Below are positions 9,794 to 21,833 of a DNA stretch of 64,000 nucleotides, in pieces. Source of the stretch: Styela clava (lineage: Eukaryota; Chordata; Ascidiacea; Stolidobranchia; Styelidae). The stretch's first letter is position 1; each line of letters begins with the position of its first letter. A program made the translations under genes and the position numbers. The notes below the pieces were generated by a model. It did no database searches and was not told where the DNA came from. It saw nothing but the letters and a program-made list of their open reading frames with translations. Where the stretch lies: contig NC_135254.1 of NCBI RefSeq assembly GCF_964204865.1, positions 4,159,001 to 4,223,000 of the forward strand, in the 5' to 3' direction.

Positions 9794-10018
9794 CTGGAAT
9801 GGAGAGAATAATGATAAGAAATATATCTTGAACTTCTTGTTTTCAAACTCCCGACACAATCACTTTAATTGATACAAATAACGGCGCATTGAAAAGAAAT
9901 TACAATTAAATTACAACAAGTCTTCAAGTACCGTATAAGTTTTACATTTCATGCACATTTGATCCATACTACCCAAAAACCAGGCTTGTCCATCGGACAT
10001 ATATTTCTGTCTCATCTA

Positions 10019-10438
10019 GGGTTGCCAACTATGAAAAGTTTCAATAAAGAACATAGATTACCGTCATCATTTATTTTGTAACTTGCAGAACAATATAATA
10101 AAAATTATATACAAGCTAAATAGATATATCAAAACAATCTTCATGTGTTTTTCATTTAATTTTTATTTGACCCAAACAATGTTAATAAAATTGTTATTTC
10201 GTTGGCTATTTGAGCCGGACCAAAGCAAAATTAAAAAAAATAATTGAAAGCTTGCAGATATATAAACGAAGGCAATTTTTCAAGAACGAAACAATATCAG
10301 ACACAGTAGACTACTATAACTATCGGGCAAAACGACGGTGGAAAGAATAAAGGACAATTAGCATCTTTTCTAAATGCTGAAGGACCAAAAAGCTTAATTA
10401 AAGGATTGTCCTTCGAAATAAAGGATGGTTGGCAACCC
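10019..10438. mobile_element. Putative non-autonomous DNA element (about 420 bp)
   Basis: GGGTTGCCAACTA at the left pairs with GGTTGGCAACCC at the right. The interior is AT-rich with no coding sequence. A target duplication was not clear. Confidence 0.55.
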
Positions 10439-10735
10439 ACCCCATAAGATTCCCATTGGTATACAATTCAATAAAAATTGCTATTTAGGTTTGGCAAAAA
10501 ACAAACTGTATTTCCATAATATTCTGTACCACAACAACCTACCGGTATGTCTGCAAGTTGTAAACCTTCTTGCAGTAACAAATATTTTAAATATTTTATC
10601 TAGAACTATCAAAATATTATACCTTCAATCTTGTGACCAAATATCAAGCGTCAGCATGGAATTAATTACTTGATGATAACTTTTCTTTTCCTGGTACGGT
10701 ACCGTTACAAAAAATGAAGCTGACGGCCCTTGCGT

Positions 10736-11107
10736 GATATATCCCTTTTTGCATTCATTTCAACGTCACAGTGGCGTAATAATGCCCACCAAAGTATGCG
10801 GAAGGTAGTCCAAAACGCGCAGACGATCATCCGAAATCGAGCAAGCTATTTCTCTCGTTTTAACGTCACAACGATCCCGATAGGAGAGATATCGCCGGCG
10901 TTAGCGAGTTCGTTATCAGCAGCGCAGATGCCATTTTGGGCGATCGTAATTATACTTTGACAATCCCTACGACGTGAGGATGACGTCGTAGTGACGTAAT
11001 TTTTGGATGGCATAGTCAGGTGGGGATTAGGAATAACATATGCAAAATTCGTTATGCTATGCCCACTGCCACTGGAAGTACTTGTGGTACCAAACTATAC
11101 TAGACCC
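10736..11107. mobile_element. MITE, related to 7553-7921, left end lost
   Basis: It shares AACGTCACAGTGGCGTAATA-type sequence, GCAGATGCCATTTTGG, the TAATTTTTGGATGGC block, TAGTCAGGTGGGG and the right terminus with the 369-bp MITE. GGTACGGTACC-type strings flank both sides (10,693-10,705 and 11,108-11,150) and may be another nested element. Confidence 0.65.
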
Positions 11108-11879
11108 CCGGTACCGGTACGGTATCATTTGGAATACCGGTACGGTACCGAAAGCTAAATCGGCGAACTCGTTCAAAAACATCACTGGGTATCTCTATCG
11201 CCCCTGATGGTGATACCGTCGCCATAAGAATCGTCAGTGATCACCTGAGTTCTGAATACAGTTGAATGGTTTGTAGTGGATTCTATTTTCTACCTATCTA
11301 TGGCAGTGATCACCCATAGATTTTACATAACAACAAGATGGCAAGCACCGTACTTTTACGCAACCCCGTGCAACTAACTCGTCCCATTATGGCGTCATAT
11401 GGACGTCATTTTCGATCATTCGGCTCGGGTAGTGTAACGCAAACAAGCCTAATTTTAGTAGTTTTAAAAGGCTATTTGGGCAGATTTAAATCAGTAGTTA
11501 TATTCCGAGGGCGCAGAAATCCGATAGGACGTCTCAATCAGTATCGAACCCAATACGGGGCACTTACATTAACAACCCACGCCGCTCGGTAACAAACATA
11601 ATATAGACACAACGCACGGTTAGTAAAGTTTATTTCGATTTTCCGTAACACTAAAACAAATATATAGGCAATGCAAGTCAACACACACATATAGCCTACG
11701 GAAAATCGGGAAAGTAGGCAAAATCTAATACTTTTCAAGACCTGATGATGCTAGGTCTACCAACCGTCCCGGGACAGTCCCGAATCGACGCTTGGCCTCC
11801 CGGTTTCCCGGAATTTACTGATAACCAAGGCGTCCTGATGGCGCAACAAATCCTCCATGTTGATTTTTTCATTAGGATA
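11108..11879. other. Unassigned, relatively GC-rich
   Basis: It contains CCGGTACGGTACC-type repeats at 11,108-11,150. Below that, no gene is recognised; an 84-codon open frame at 11,338-11,592 has no known motif and probably lies in old transposon DNA. Confidence 0.45.
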
Positions 11880-11887
11880 GTAGACAC

Positions 11888-12261
11888 CAGAGTTGGATCA
11901 ATTGTAATTGATGTAATTAATTACAGTTTTTCATGTAATTGTAATGTAATGGAGGCATTTTCATTCTGTGTTATTGTAACTTGCTAAAATTTTCGCTCGA
12001 TTACACTACACAATTAAACTAAACTTAGTATTTTGGAAATGGATGAACATCAAACAAACTCTCCCGAAAACTGTGTTGTACCACTTCCTGCATCATTGTC
12101 AGAGTTTTTTTTTTTAAATCTTTGAGCAGCACTGAGGCATGCTGTTATACCAAAATGTTATAATTATAAATGTAATTTGCTATTTTTTGCACGGAGTAAT
12201 TGTTATGTAATTAAAAAATTTAAGGAAGTAATTGTAATTAAACTGTATTGATCCTTCTCTG
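11888..12261. mobile_element. hAT-like non-autonomous element (374 bp)
   Basis: The ends are CAGAGTTGGATCAA and TTGATCCTTCTCTG, inverted with few mismatches. GTAGACAC (11,880-11,887) and GTAGACAA (12,262-12,269) flank it as an 8-bp duplication with one mismatch. The ends are rich in TGTAATTGTAATGTAA-type repeats, as in many hAT MITEs. Confidence 0.8.
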
Positions 12262-12269
12262 GTAGACAA

Positions 12270-13475
12270 ACACAGTTTCACACTACAATAGGCTTAAATG
12301 ACTAAAACAAACTAAATTTTTCGACAGTAAAGGCGACGTCAAATGGGACTGTAGCTAAATATTGATGTCAATGTTACATTATAAATTCGCCCTTTTTAGA
12401 CACTTTAGCTGCATAATTAAATTGTAAACGTCCTTACCAATGGCAGTACAACGAGAAAGAGAGATTTTATTATTTTGTCGACGACCATATGGTCATCGAA
12501 GTCAGCGCTCACCATATACGCTGATGTGATTTAGATTATCACTGAAAGATGACCAGTGGCAAAACTTGAACTATTACGATAATATTTTTACAATAAATTT
12601 GGGAACAAAATGAGGGGATCCTTAGATAAAAGCAATGTGATAAATGTGTGTTCTTAAAACAAACAAAAAAAGCGTCGGGGGTGTCCGGTGTTGCATTCGT
12701 TAAATAAAACAATCTAAAGAGGCCAGAATATTGTGATGGAAATTCATACCTACCTGATTAATCAATTTAACGGGGTTTGAACGATAATAATCAGGAAAAA
12801 ATAATAAACTGGCTATATATACAAAGTGGATCAGGAAATTGATGTGAATGTGTCTGAACGTGAAAAATAATAAAGTGCAACTCAGTGGTAGGCTTACATA
12901 CACATTACTGAAAAAAACTAACACACTGGATAGGGCAAGAGGAATTTTATTCATAGGTTTGTCATAATCTGAAAATGTTTAAAAATTGCATGAACTTTAT
13001 ATATATATGTTTGGGATTTTTACAAACTTGCACGTCAAAAATGTTAATACTTATCAAAAAGTTTTAGCAGATGGGTTTTGAAAACGTTTCTGACTCACAC
13101 AAGAGGGTCAATCAATAGGAAAATTCAATAATTCACATCTTGCGAATCGTGTTTACAAAACGAAGCAATGATCATCATAGGGATAGTGAACGTTTTTATT
13201 CAAATATACGTTGTTACAGTATGATTCACGAAACCATCATAAACGAACTGATCCCACTAATAGTTCAGAGCAATTTGAAAACATTTTAATTAACCAAAAA
13301 TAGAAATAATATTATCAAATAACAAAGATATGAGAAAAGAACTATTTAATTGATCAACAATAGCAGGTAAATACCTAAATATAAAAGACATGGAAAAGAA
13401 GAGCTATTCGAATGACCAACAATAGAATTTTTAACAATTAAATAACAAAGACATAAAAAAGTCTACACTAATTGA
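12270..13475. other. Unassigned AT-rich DNA
   Basis: No gene recognised. A diverged motif, AAGAGCTATTCGAATGACCAACAATAGAA and similar, recurs two or three times between 13,270 and 13,450. Confidence 0.5.
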
Positions 13476-13479
13476 AACT

Positions 13480-13595
13480 CCCGCAGTATGTGTACCAGGT
13501 TAAAGCTAGGCCCAATTTTTATTCCAACTTTCCTTATCTTAGTTCCATTACGAGATCGGGACTGCCCATGTCAGCCAAGCGATGGTGACTACATA
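13480..13595 (+). mobile_element. Partial MITE, GGTACTCC family
   Basis: GCAGTATGTGTACCAGGTTA followed by the TTCCATTACGAGATCGGGACTG block; the distal half is missing. Confidence 0.65.
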
Positions 13596-13763
13596 TGAGT
13601 GCCTATTCATGAAATTGACTTTAACAAATAATCTTTGTTTTCATGTTCAATTTTAAGTCTTTTAATCGCTAAAAAAATATTTAATTTGTAAAAATTTGGA
13701 TAATTAAAAACACATAAAAATGGCACCCCTGTGTTATAATGAAAGTTTTATGTTGTTTTATAT

Positions 13764-13781
13764 CCCCCCCCCCCCCCCCCC
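13764..13781 (+). repeat. Poly-C tract, 18 bases
   Basis: An uninterrupted run of 18 C followed by a short A run. Its length may be inexact in the assembly. Confidence 0.9.
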
Positions 13782-13799
13782 AAAAAACGATTTGGGTGA

Positions 13800-14640
13800 A
13801 ATACTTCCCCCTCAATTTTCAAAAAATTAAAATCCATTTTGCCTCAGTTTTGGTGTGTAACTGTTCATCAGAAGCCAGTAACAAAATGTGTGTTACACAG
13901 TGTAATGTGGTTCTGGACACATGCAACAGTCCCCTCACTGTGCACAAAGTATTAACCATCAAATTGCGTCCTCTACAGTCTACAATACATCATATGCATA
14001 AACAGAAGCCTCCTGAAGTCATTCTTGAGGCTTAGACAGCAGTCTCACACTCTGTATATGTATGACCCAACATTATAGGCTTCTGACACAACTGGTTTGT
14101 CCTGGTGGCACCTAGAGTAGGATGTTTTGATGAAACCTAAAACGTAAGGTGAAACGATTCATTTCAAGACATTTAAACTGACAATTACAGATCACTTTGG
14201 CATTCAAAACTTACTGTAGGCTTATGGTTCTTTTTTGAAATTTCATCTCAGTCAATATTCTAGCTAATTCAGGTTTTGATGATATGAATTTTTTGATGAA
14301 TTTGGCTCATCGATATTGTCTATATCCCATTTTAATATTTCCCATTTATTCGTCCTCTTCGGTTCAAATGGATATTTTTCAAAAATGAGTCTGAAAATGT
14401 AATGAGTTGTAGGTTATAAAACGAACGTATTTTTGAAATAGCAAGCGTTCAAATTGACAGTGACTCAACTAAACACGCATTCAGTTCAGAAGATCAGAAT
14501 TCAAAAGATGAAGCATTATTTCCACTGAGCTCCGAATTGTCTATTCATATTGCTGCTAATTAGGCTACTATGAATTGTTGTGACCGCAGGACTCCAAGCA
14601 ATCACGACAGTGAATCTTATACATTCAATGCACTGATTTC
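13800..14640. other. Unassigned
   Basis: No gene or repeat supported. Confidence 0.5.
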
Positions 14641-14650
14641 TGACTTTGCA

Positions 14651-14988
14651 TTACTTAAGATGATTTAAATACAGTTTTCCTAATCTGACACTGAAGCCAG
14701 CGTTTAGAAAATCGTTGTAGTTCAACTTAACTTTAGACACCGGTAACTTTTCTGGGCTAACTTTAGTGCTAACTGCCAGGGCCGGATTTCCAGCCTCTAC
14801 AATTATTTTCCCATTTGTTTCTTCACTCGGCATCTGCTGATAGCTTCAATAGTTGCACTGTTTGCTATTCCCGCTGCAATTAGACGCCGAGCAATTGGAC
14901 GGAGACCGCCGTCGGGTGCGGACGTGGTATTACACGGTGGAGTACTGGAGTAAAAAATATTTGGACTAAAACTTGGAAAACCGGACAA
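14651..14988 (-). other. Two overlapping short open frames, coding status unknown
   Basis: On the minus strand a 61-codon frame (14,988-14,803) overlaps a 60-codon frame (14,833-14,651). Base composition is richer in G+C than around it and the first frame has SAPDGGLRPIARRLIAAGIA. I do not recognise either. They could be a decayed exon or chance. Confidence 0.25.
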
Positions 14989-15066
14989 ACAGGATTGAAT
15001 ACAGACTAGCTTTTATACATTGGAGCTGCTTTGATAAGAATTGCGTTGAGCACTTGTAACAAGTGA

Positions 15067-15276
15067 TTGAATCTAAGGGACTTCGAGGAAACAGAAATAA
15101 TCGACTTAGCTGCCGACACTGGATTGGTCAGTAAATTCATGCGAGAGAAACAATTCATAGGAACAATCGATGTTCAACACAATAAGATGGAAGCTCCGGA
15201 ATGTTGGACGTTGCAAAGAATAAAAACATTTACTCCAATTTCTACGAATTCGAACCAAAGCAACGCCCAAAACTAG
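15067..15276 (+). other. Open stretch of 69 codons, possibly end of a retroelement ORF
   Basis: An open frame with no good ATG at its left edge runs into a stop 0.4 kb before a likely LINE 3' end. It contains EAPECWTLQRIKTFTPIS. Not recognised. Confidence 0.3.
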
Positions 15277-15289
15277 TTTTCGTGTTTTT

Positions 15290-15716
15290 ATGTTTGTTGT
15301 TTACTTTTTAGTTTTGTTTGTTTACAAAAAAACAGCAGCTAATCAATTAATTGTTATTATTGGTATTCGCATTTCGGCACAGGCACCGTCACATAACTTC
15401 TAAATGTTTTTGTATTCTTCACGACTTTCACTCATCAAAATTATTTACAACATTACAAGTAAGCTTTGCCCGTGAAATTTATTTTCTCGTGACCATGTAC
15501 TCTGTTCATTAATTTATTCTAGTATGATTGTCTTGGTGTGTTTCACGTGTGTGAATGTGGGTGAATGGGCACAATCGCTGGTTACAGCGTTCGTTATAAA
15601 CCTTTATATAGGTTTTGCCCGTTTTCCCGATCTTTCAGTTGACCTTGTTATGTGTTCTTTTTATTTGTGTTGTAGACGAAAGATCGAAATAAAATTGTAT
15701 TGTATTGTATTGTATT
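15290..15716 (+). mobile_element. Probable LINE 3' end with (TTGTA)n tail
   Basis: The stretch ends in AGATCGAAATAAAATTG followed by four to five ATTGT/TTGTA units. A short tandem tail directly after an AATAAA-type string is typical of non-LTR retrotransposon 3' ends. No reverse transcriptase is present. Confidence 0.5.
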
Positions 15717-15847
15717 GAGCAGCCTATAATTTTATAGTAGAAGGTACCAGCCTAGCCGAGGATCACGCAGAACCACCGTAACCTCGCAGGCGACGTTGAT
15801 CGAGAATGGCGGCCAATTTCCATTGTTGCGCAACTTAGGTATATATG

Positions 15848-15997
15848 TTTTTTCAACTGTGAAAAAATTATTGCAACTAAAAAATGTAAAAATCATGTAA
15901 AAAAGTGGAAAATTATCATGAACTCATTTTTAAGTGCAATTGTATTTATATGTTATCGTGTGTATAAAAAGTGATGTTTTTAATAAATAAAAAAAAC
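15848..15997 (+). mobile_element. Retroposed 150-bp insert with 14-bp target duplication
   Basis: CTTAGGTATATATG occurs exactly at 15,834-15,847 and 15,998-16,011. The sequence between them ends in AATAAATAAAAAAAAC, an A-rich tail. This is the signature of target-primed retroposition. The source sequence is not recognised. Confidence 0.8.
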
Positions 15998-16010
15998 CTT
16001 AGGTATATAT

Positions 16011-16150
16011 GGGTTTTGATCTCATGATGTTCGAATCCCAGGCCGCATTGATTATGTGGGAGAAGAATGCTGGACTGGTGGTTCACGTAACGGCTGGTCA
16101 AATGGTCGGAATTTGAGGAATCTTGGAATGTTAGGTTTGAATGGGGGATT
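16011..16150 (+). mobile_element. tRNA-type SINE fragment with B box
   Basis: GTTCGAATCCCAG at about 16,030 fits the Pol III B box. GGTGGTTCACGTAACGGCTG downstream is shared with 7105. The A-box half is missing, displaced or lost at the adjacent insert. Confidence 0.5.
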
Positions 16151-16679
16151 CCCCTGTGAACAACAGCGTCACCAATATATAGTTAATCTAATATTTCTAT
16201 TCAGAACATTTTTCAAATCATGAACACCCATTAAATCTAGAAAATTTAGGGAAAGGATTGAATGAAGTTAGATTGAAAATATGTCGGCTTTGTTGCTTAT
16301 TTTAAGCGGGTCAATTCGGAGCAGACTATGATCGCACTGAACAAAACTCAGCGCTATAAGCGGTCACTAAAGATCTGGTTCAAAATAAACACTTACAGCA
16401 AACTATCATGAATTATTCATGACATGAGTGTACCAACTTGGTCCAATTTTAACTATGCTAAACCAACATTTGTTTGACTAGATTCTTTAGGAATTATCAT
16501 GTTTCCTAATGTGCGGTGGCCATAAAAGTTTCTGTCTATCATAATGAGCTTCACAACTCTGCGAAACTAGAAGACACAGCATGTCCCTACATAGATAAAT
16601 ATGCACTATTTTTCCAAACCAGTAATAACAACAGACTAGTTGTTCACGAAAAGTTTGGATTATGTATGCCCTAACAATC

Positions 16680-16740
16680 AGAAGCGATGGCTCAGTAGTT
16701 AACATGTATTACACATCTTTGATTCCATGCACACCACCTC
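16680..16740 (+). repeat. Possible SINE head (A-box-like)
   Basis: GATGGCTCAGTAGTTAACAT fits the A box TRGYNNARNNG. The expected B box is degenerate (TTTGATTCCATG). Confidence 0.35.
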
Positions 16741-16744
16741 ATCT

Positions 16745-17722
16745 AGTGTGTAATGAATTGAGTAGACAATATCGACCCCAAAAAATATTTACGGTAGGTT
16801 GTTTCAAAAAAATTAGCTCTCTACATGTCAGTGTTTGCTTGCCCTGTTGGGAGTGAAAACATGAACAAATATTGCATCAAATTTCTATGGCATTTTATAG
16901 ATTCTCTAATATAATGAAATTTGAATTGTGATATGTGTTTGTGAGCTTTTTAACCGATTTACATTATTATGAAGGACATATTTCATGCTGAGATGGATTG
17001 TTGGTTTAAGACTAGTGATGTCTGGAATAGGAGGTAATTTATTTTTTATAACCTGTTTTCGGGTGTCCACTGCGAACATGACTATGGACATCAGGTTTTG
17101 TTTAGTATTGCTGGAAATCTATTGCCTTGCTACAAATATTTTTATTACAAATTTCTTTAAACTTCATAATTTTAGATTGCATTTGTCGTCATGTTGGGTG
17201 GATATGGTGCGCATACATATTCAAATTCATCCTAAGTTATGTTTGCTTTCCGTGTTGTTTGCTGTTGTTACATTGTTTTGTATTATAAGATCAAAATTAA
17301 ATCCATTGAATGATTAGCTCCATATTGTCTTGTCATTGTTTTTTTCTTCTAGGAAAGCAGAATACTGAAATACACGGAAATTTATTCTTACAGATTCAGA
17401 TGATTTATTTCTAACATGCAAGAATAAACACGAAAATTAAAGCACAAATAAATGACAAACGTGTATAATGACAATCGTAAGAAATGTAATTATACACATA
17501 AGAATTCATACAAGTGAGAGATTCTTAACAATAGATAAGGAGTCGCGAAAGACTGTGACAGTCATCTAAAATTTTGAAGGCTTATATACACTTAAGTCAC
17601 ATTTCATTTCTGATCATTTATTATATGATAATCGTGGCCTCAAAAATTTTTCAAAATCACTTTATCAAATTTTTGTTTCCGCCAAATATGGAAACAATCT
17701 CTTTTTTGTTGATTTTCAAAGC
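16745..17722. other. Unassigned
   Basis: AT-rich. A 110-codon hydrophobic open frame at 16,985-17,317 on the plus strand has no recognisable family and no splice or promoter context; I do not call it a gene. Confidence 0.45.
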
Positions 17723-17730
17723 CTCTACAG

Positions 17731-18281
17731 CAGGGGTTCCCAAACTTTATTGGCCGCGGGCCAAAATTGGAATCGGAAAGATGTTCGCGGGCCGGAAGAA
17801 TGTAGCGCCCAAAATTTTCATTTGTCATTTTTTTGAAACATGCTCGTTTGACTCATAATAGCGCTCAATGTTGTATTCCTTCAGAACTGGAATAGTTCGT
17901 TGGCAAAGTAGACAAATCTCTAAAGTTTGATACTTTTCAATGGAGAAATACGAACAGTGCCCTTTATTCAAGAAACGTCAGTTTTCTGAGTCTAGTTTTC
18001 GTTTGGTTTCTGACATCTTTAAGCTTTCCTATATGGCTGATAACTAAATTACTGTCCTTTGTAATTCTAACACCGGTACCCATAATGGATATACTGGTAT
18101 AATTGAATTGTTACGATAAACACTTGCTTGAACTCTGATAATGACATAAATTAACGGTATCTAGATCGCAAAAAGGTAGAAATGAAATCTGTTGAACACT
18201 ATTTTACGTAAGCTCGTCGGGCCATTTTAAATTGTTACGCGGGCCGGATTTGGCCCGCGGGCCGCGGTTTGGGAACCCCTG
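17731..18281. mobile_element. hAT-like non-autonomous element (551 bp)
   Basis: The ends CAGGGGTTCCCAAACT and GTTTGGGAACCCCTG are inverted, and the flanking GCGGGCC-rich subterminal patches are also inverted. An exact 8-bp duplication CTCTACAG lies at 17,723-17,730 and 18,282-18,289. The interior shows no transposase. Confidence 0.92.
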
Positions 18282-18289
18282 CTCTACAG

Positions 18290-19074
18290 AGTTGTGAATA
18301 AAACACATGCTTGTGATTAAAGTTACTTCCAAAAGCGAATTGATGTTTGAATTTGGTCCCAAATTGTTGAGTTTGCATTAAATGTGAGTAAAATAGATTT
18401 TTGATTTTTTTTAGTACATTTTACTCATAAAGGTTGTTGCTCACCGTTCTTTTGTATTTTAACTTGTGACTATTGAAAATCGTTGTCCAAAGTAGTAAGC
18501 AAGTTTCTGATGGTATTTTATTTTGTTTTTAAACCTTCAGACTTGCATATATTTTTCGTGGAATCATAGTGTTCCCCCCTCATAAATCTAATTATTTTTG
18601 TATAGTCTTCCATGGTTTGCGAATATTACCCCTAATTACTCAATAAGTCTAAGTAACGTGAAAAATTTGCTTCATTGTCTGTAAACTTTAATTCTGTGTA
18701 GGATTATAAATTGTTTATTTGAAGAAATATTGTCAATGGGGGATTTTTTTACTGTGTGGGATTTCGTTGAAAACCCCAGAATTATTACCGGTAGTTCCTT
18801 GTTTTCTGCTTGATTCAAAACAGCTGTATGAGTGCTGGGAAAGTGGGTAGTTGTAAGTAGTTATAAATCTCTTTTTAGCTATTTTCTGTTTAACTTACAT
18901 TTTTCCTGAACTGGTGTATTTATATTACTATATTTGTTGTTATTATAAATAGGCTGGATTATAAATCGTATGGCGAACCATGTCCAGTTATTTTGTCACC
19001 AGTCTGTCACTGTCAGTACAGCTGTACAGTTTGACAGTACGGTTAATCCAACTTTGGTATGGGAATACTGGCAT
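18290..19074. other. Unique sequence left of the U1 array
   Basis: AT-rich, no gene recognised. Similarity to the array unit begins abruptly near 19,075 (TTTGCCATTGATTGAGCAAT). Confidence 0.6.
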
Positions 19075-19406
19075 TGTTTGCCATTGATTGAGCAATAGAA
19101 TGAGCGCCAAGATTCGGAAAAATCATTACTCTCTGTTTAAGGTACGTATCGAAGCTGCAGCTCTTTGTTTATAGTTTAATATTTCAACCCCTGGTCCTTG
19201 CTATTTCTTGTAAAGTTGTTCAGCTTCATTCTGCATCGGATGGCAAAAAACTCAGATTTGAACGCAATGAATCGTATTCTATGTTACTGACAGACGAATC
19301 AATTAAAATTGCAACTTTTGCACATATCGTTTTTATTGTTGAAAACTTCTTCTCAACATTTAGCATAGAACATTCATTCATGATGCGCAACCAATCGTCA
19401 CAAATC

Positions 19407-19569
19407 ATACTTACCTGACGAGGCAGTCAACCGCGATCACGATTGCGGTTCTGCCTAGGCGAGGTTTAGTCATGGCACCCAGACTAAATTGACACTAGCG
19501 ATTATCCCAAATGTGGATAACTCGGTCGTGTAATTTCTGCTAGTGGGGACTGCGTTCGCGCTATCCCTT
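19407..19569 (+). ncRNA. RNU1: U1 snRNA gene, U1-1
   Basis: First gene of the array, full length. It has A37U and G38U at the 3' side of loop I, C88A, and U68G, which turns the U1A loop core AUUGCAC into AUGGCAC; that probably weakens U1A-type binding. Its upstream exon-like segment reads MSAKIRKNHYSLFK. Confidence 0.93.
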
Positions 19570-20160
19570 TTCATATATTTGCTAACTACCAATAATCCTG
19601 TTGACTTTCGAGTTAAGTCAATGAGCGACCACGTTGCTTTCATTAGTTGTGGCTGTATTGATCCTCGTTTGGGTGTGTTATATTTTTCATGACCAATCTT
19701 ACAATCCATTTATTTATATTATTCCATGACATGCCTTACCATTATCCAAGTTATCCCTTTATCCAACCGTCTCTAGATTGATTCCTTATTTGCAGTTCCA
19801 CATTCAGATTGTGTTGCCATTGATTGAGCAATAGAATGAGCGCCAAGATTTGGAAGTATCATTGTTTGCTGTCCAAGGTACGTATTGGGGCTGTGGCTCT
19901 TTGTTTATAGTTTAATATTTCAAACCCTGGCTCTTTGCTATTTCTTGTAAAGTTGTTCATCTTCATTCTGCATCGGATGGCAAAGAACTCGCGATGTATC
20001 ACATAAAAGATTTGAACGCAATGAATCGTATTCTACGTTACTGACAGACGAATCAATTAAAATTGCAACTTTTGCGTATATCGTTTTTATTGTTGAGAAC
20101 TTCTTCTCAACATTTAGCATAGAACATTCATTCATGATGCGCAACCAATCGTCACAAATC

Positions 20161-20323
20161 ATACTTACCTGACGAGGCAGTCAACCGCGATCACGAAGGC
20201 GGTTCTGCTTAGGCGAGGTTTAGTCATTGCACCCAGACTAAATTGACACTAGCGATTATCCCAAATGTGGATAACTCGGTCGTGTAATTTCTGCTAGTGG
20301 GGACTGCGTTCGCGCTATCCCTT
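20161..20323 (+). ncRNA. RNU1: U1 snRNA gene, U1-2
   Basis: All binding loops match consensus. Differences are C49U, near the base of stem I, and C88A in the junction before stem III. Confidence 0.95.
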
Positions 20324-20918
20324 TTCATATATTTGCTAACTACTAATAATCCTGTTGACTTTCGAGTTAGGTCAATGAGCGGCCACGTTGCTTTCATTAA
20401 TTGTGGCCGTATTGATCCTCGTTTGGGTGTGTTATATTTTTCATGACCAATCTTACAATCCATTTATTTGTATTATTCCATGACATGCCTTACCATTATC
20501 CAAGTTATCCCTTTATCCAACCGTCTCTAGATTGATTCCTTATTTGCAGTTCCACATTCAGATTGTGTTGCCATTGATTGAACAATAGAATGAGCGCCAA
20601 GATTTGGAAGTATCATTGTTTGCTGTCCAAGGTACGTACGTATTGGGGCTGTGGCTCTTTGTTTATAGTTTAATATTTCAAACCCTGGCTCTTTGCTATT
20701 TCTTGTAAAGTTGTTCAGCTTCATTCTGCATCGGATGGCAAAGAACTTGCGATGTATCACATAAAAGATTTGAACGCAATGAATCGTATTCTACGTTACT
20801 GACAGACGAATCAATTAAAATTGCAACTTTTGCGTATATCGTTTTTATTGTTGAGAACTTCTTCTCAACATTTAGCATAGAACATTCATTCATGATGCGC
20901 AACCAATCGTCACAAATC

Positions 20919-21081
20919 ATACTTACCTGACGAGGCAGTCAACCGCGATCACGAATATGGTTCTGCCTAGGCGAGGTTTAGTCATTGCACCCAGACTAAA
21001 TTGACCCTAGCGATTATCCCAAATGTGGATAACTCGGTCGTGTAATTTCTGCTAGTGGGGGCTGCGTTCGCGCTATCCCTT
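20919..21081 (+). ncRNA. RNU1: U1 snRNA gene, U1-3
   Basis: G38U, G39A and C40U change the top of stem I; A143G lies in stem IV. Loop II and the Sm site match consensus. Confidence 0.94.
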
Positions 21082-21670
21082 TTATAGATTTGCTCTCGAC
21101 CAATATCCTGTTGGCTTACGAGTTATGTCAATGAGCGGCCACGTTGCTTTCATTAGTTGTGGCCGTATTGATCCTCGTTTGGGTGTGGTATATTTCTCAT
21201 GAACAATCTTACAATCCCTTCATTGATATTATTCCATGACATGCCTTGCCATTATCCAAGTTATTTCCTTTATCCAACCGTCTCTAGATTGATTCCTTAT
21301 TTGCAGTTCCACATTCAGATTGTGTTGCCAATGATTGAGCAATAGAATGAGCGCCAAGATTCGGAAATATCATTATTCTCTGTTTAAGGTACGTATCGGA
21401 GCTGCGGCTCTTTGTTTATAGTTTAATATTTCAACCCCTGGTTCTTGCTATTTCTTGTAAAGTTGTTCAGCTTCATTCTGCATCGGATGGCAAAAAACTC
21501 GCGATGTATCACATAAAAGATTTGAACGCAATGAATCGTATTCTATGTTACTGAGAGACGAATCAATTAAAATTGCAACTTTTGCACAAATCGTTTTTAT
21601 TGTTGAGAACTTCTTTTCAACATTTAGCATAGAACATTCATTTATGATGCGCAACCAATCATCACAAATC

Positions 21671-21833
21671 ATACTTACCTGACGAGGCAGTCAACCGCGA
21701 TCACGATGGTGGTTCTGCCTAGGCGAGGTTTAGTCATTGCACCCAGACTAAATTGACCCTAGCGATTATCCCAAATGTGGATAACTCAGTCGTGTAATTT
21801 CTGCTAGTGGGGAAAGCGTTCGCGCTATCTCTT
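21671..21833 (+). ncRNA. RNU1: U1 snRNA gene, U1-4, damaged stem-loop IV
   Basis: A37U, C40U and G118A, plus C144A/U145A and C160U in stem-loop IV. A second, intact stem-loop IV lies 104 bp downstream (21,903-21,935). Confidence 0.92.

Noticed and set aside
13739-14035. 98-codon frame through the poly-C tract
   Set aside because: It depends on a homopolymer run of uncertain length and has no recognisable domain.
15740-15790. GAGGATCACGCAGAACC as a U1 relic outside the array
   Set aside because: Only GATCACG is shared; no other U1 motif follows.
16985-17317. 110-codon hydrophobic open frame
   Set aside because: AT-rich DNA easily gives such frames; no family motif, signal or splice context.
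20224-20463. 68-79-codon minus-strand frame beginning MDCKIGHEKYNT, repeated in the array
   Set aside because: It is antisense to the U1 3' half and its flank, so its conservation is that of the RNA gene. Many units have it frameshifted or shortened.
20696-20919. 74-codon minus-strand open frame beginning MICDDWLRIMNEC, repeated in most units
   Set aside because: It is antisense to the U1 promoter region and begins inside the U1 5' end. Repetition comes from the array; frames differ in length or are missing in several units.
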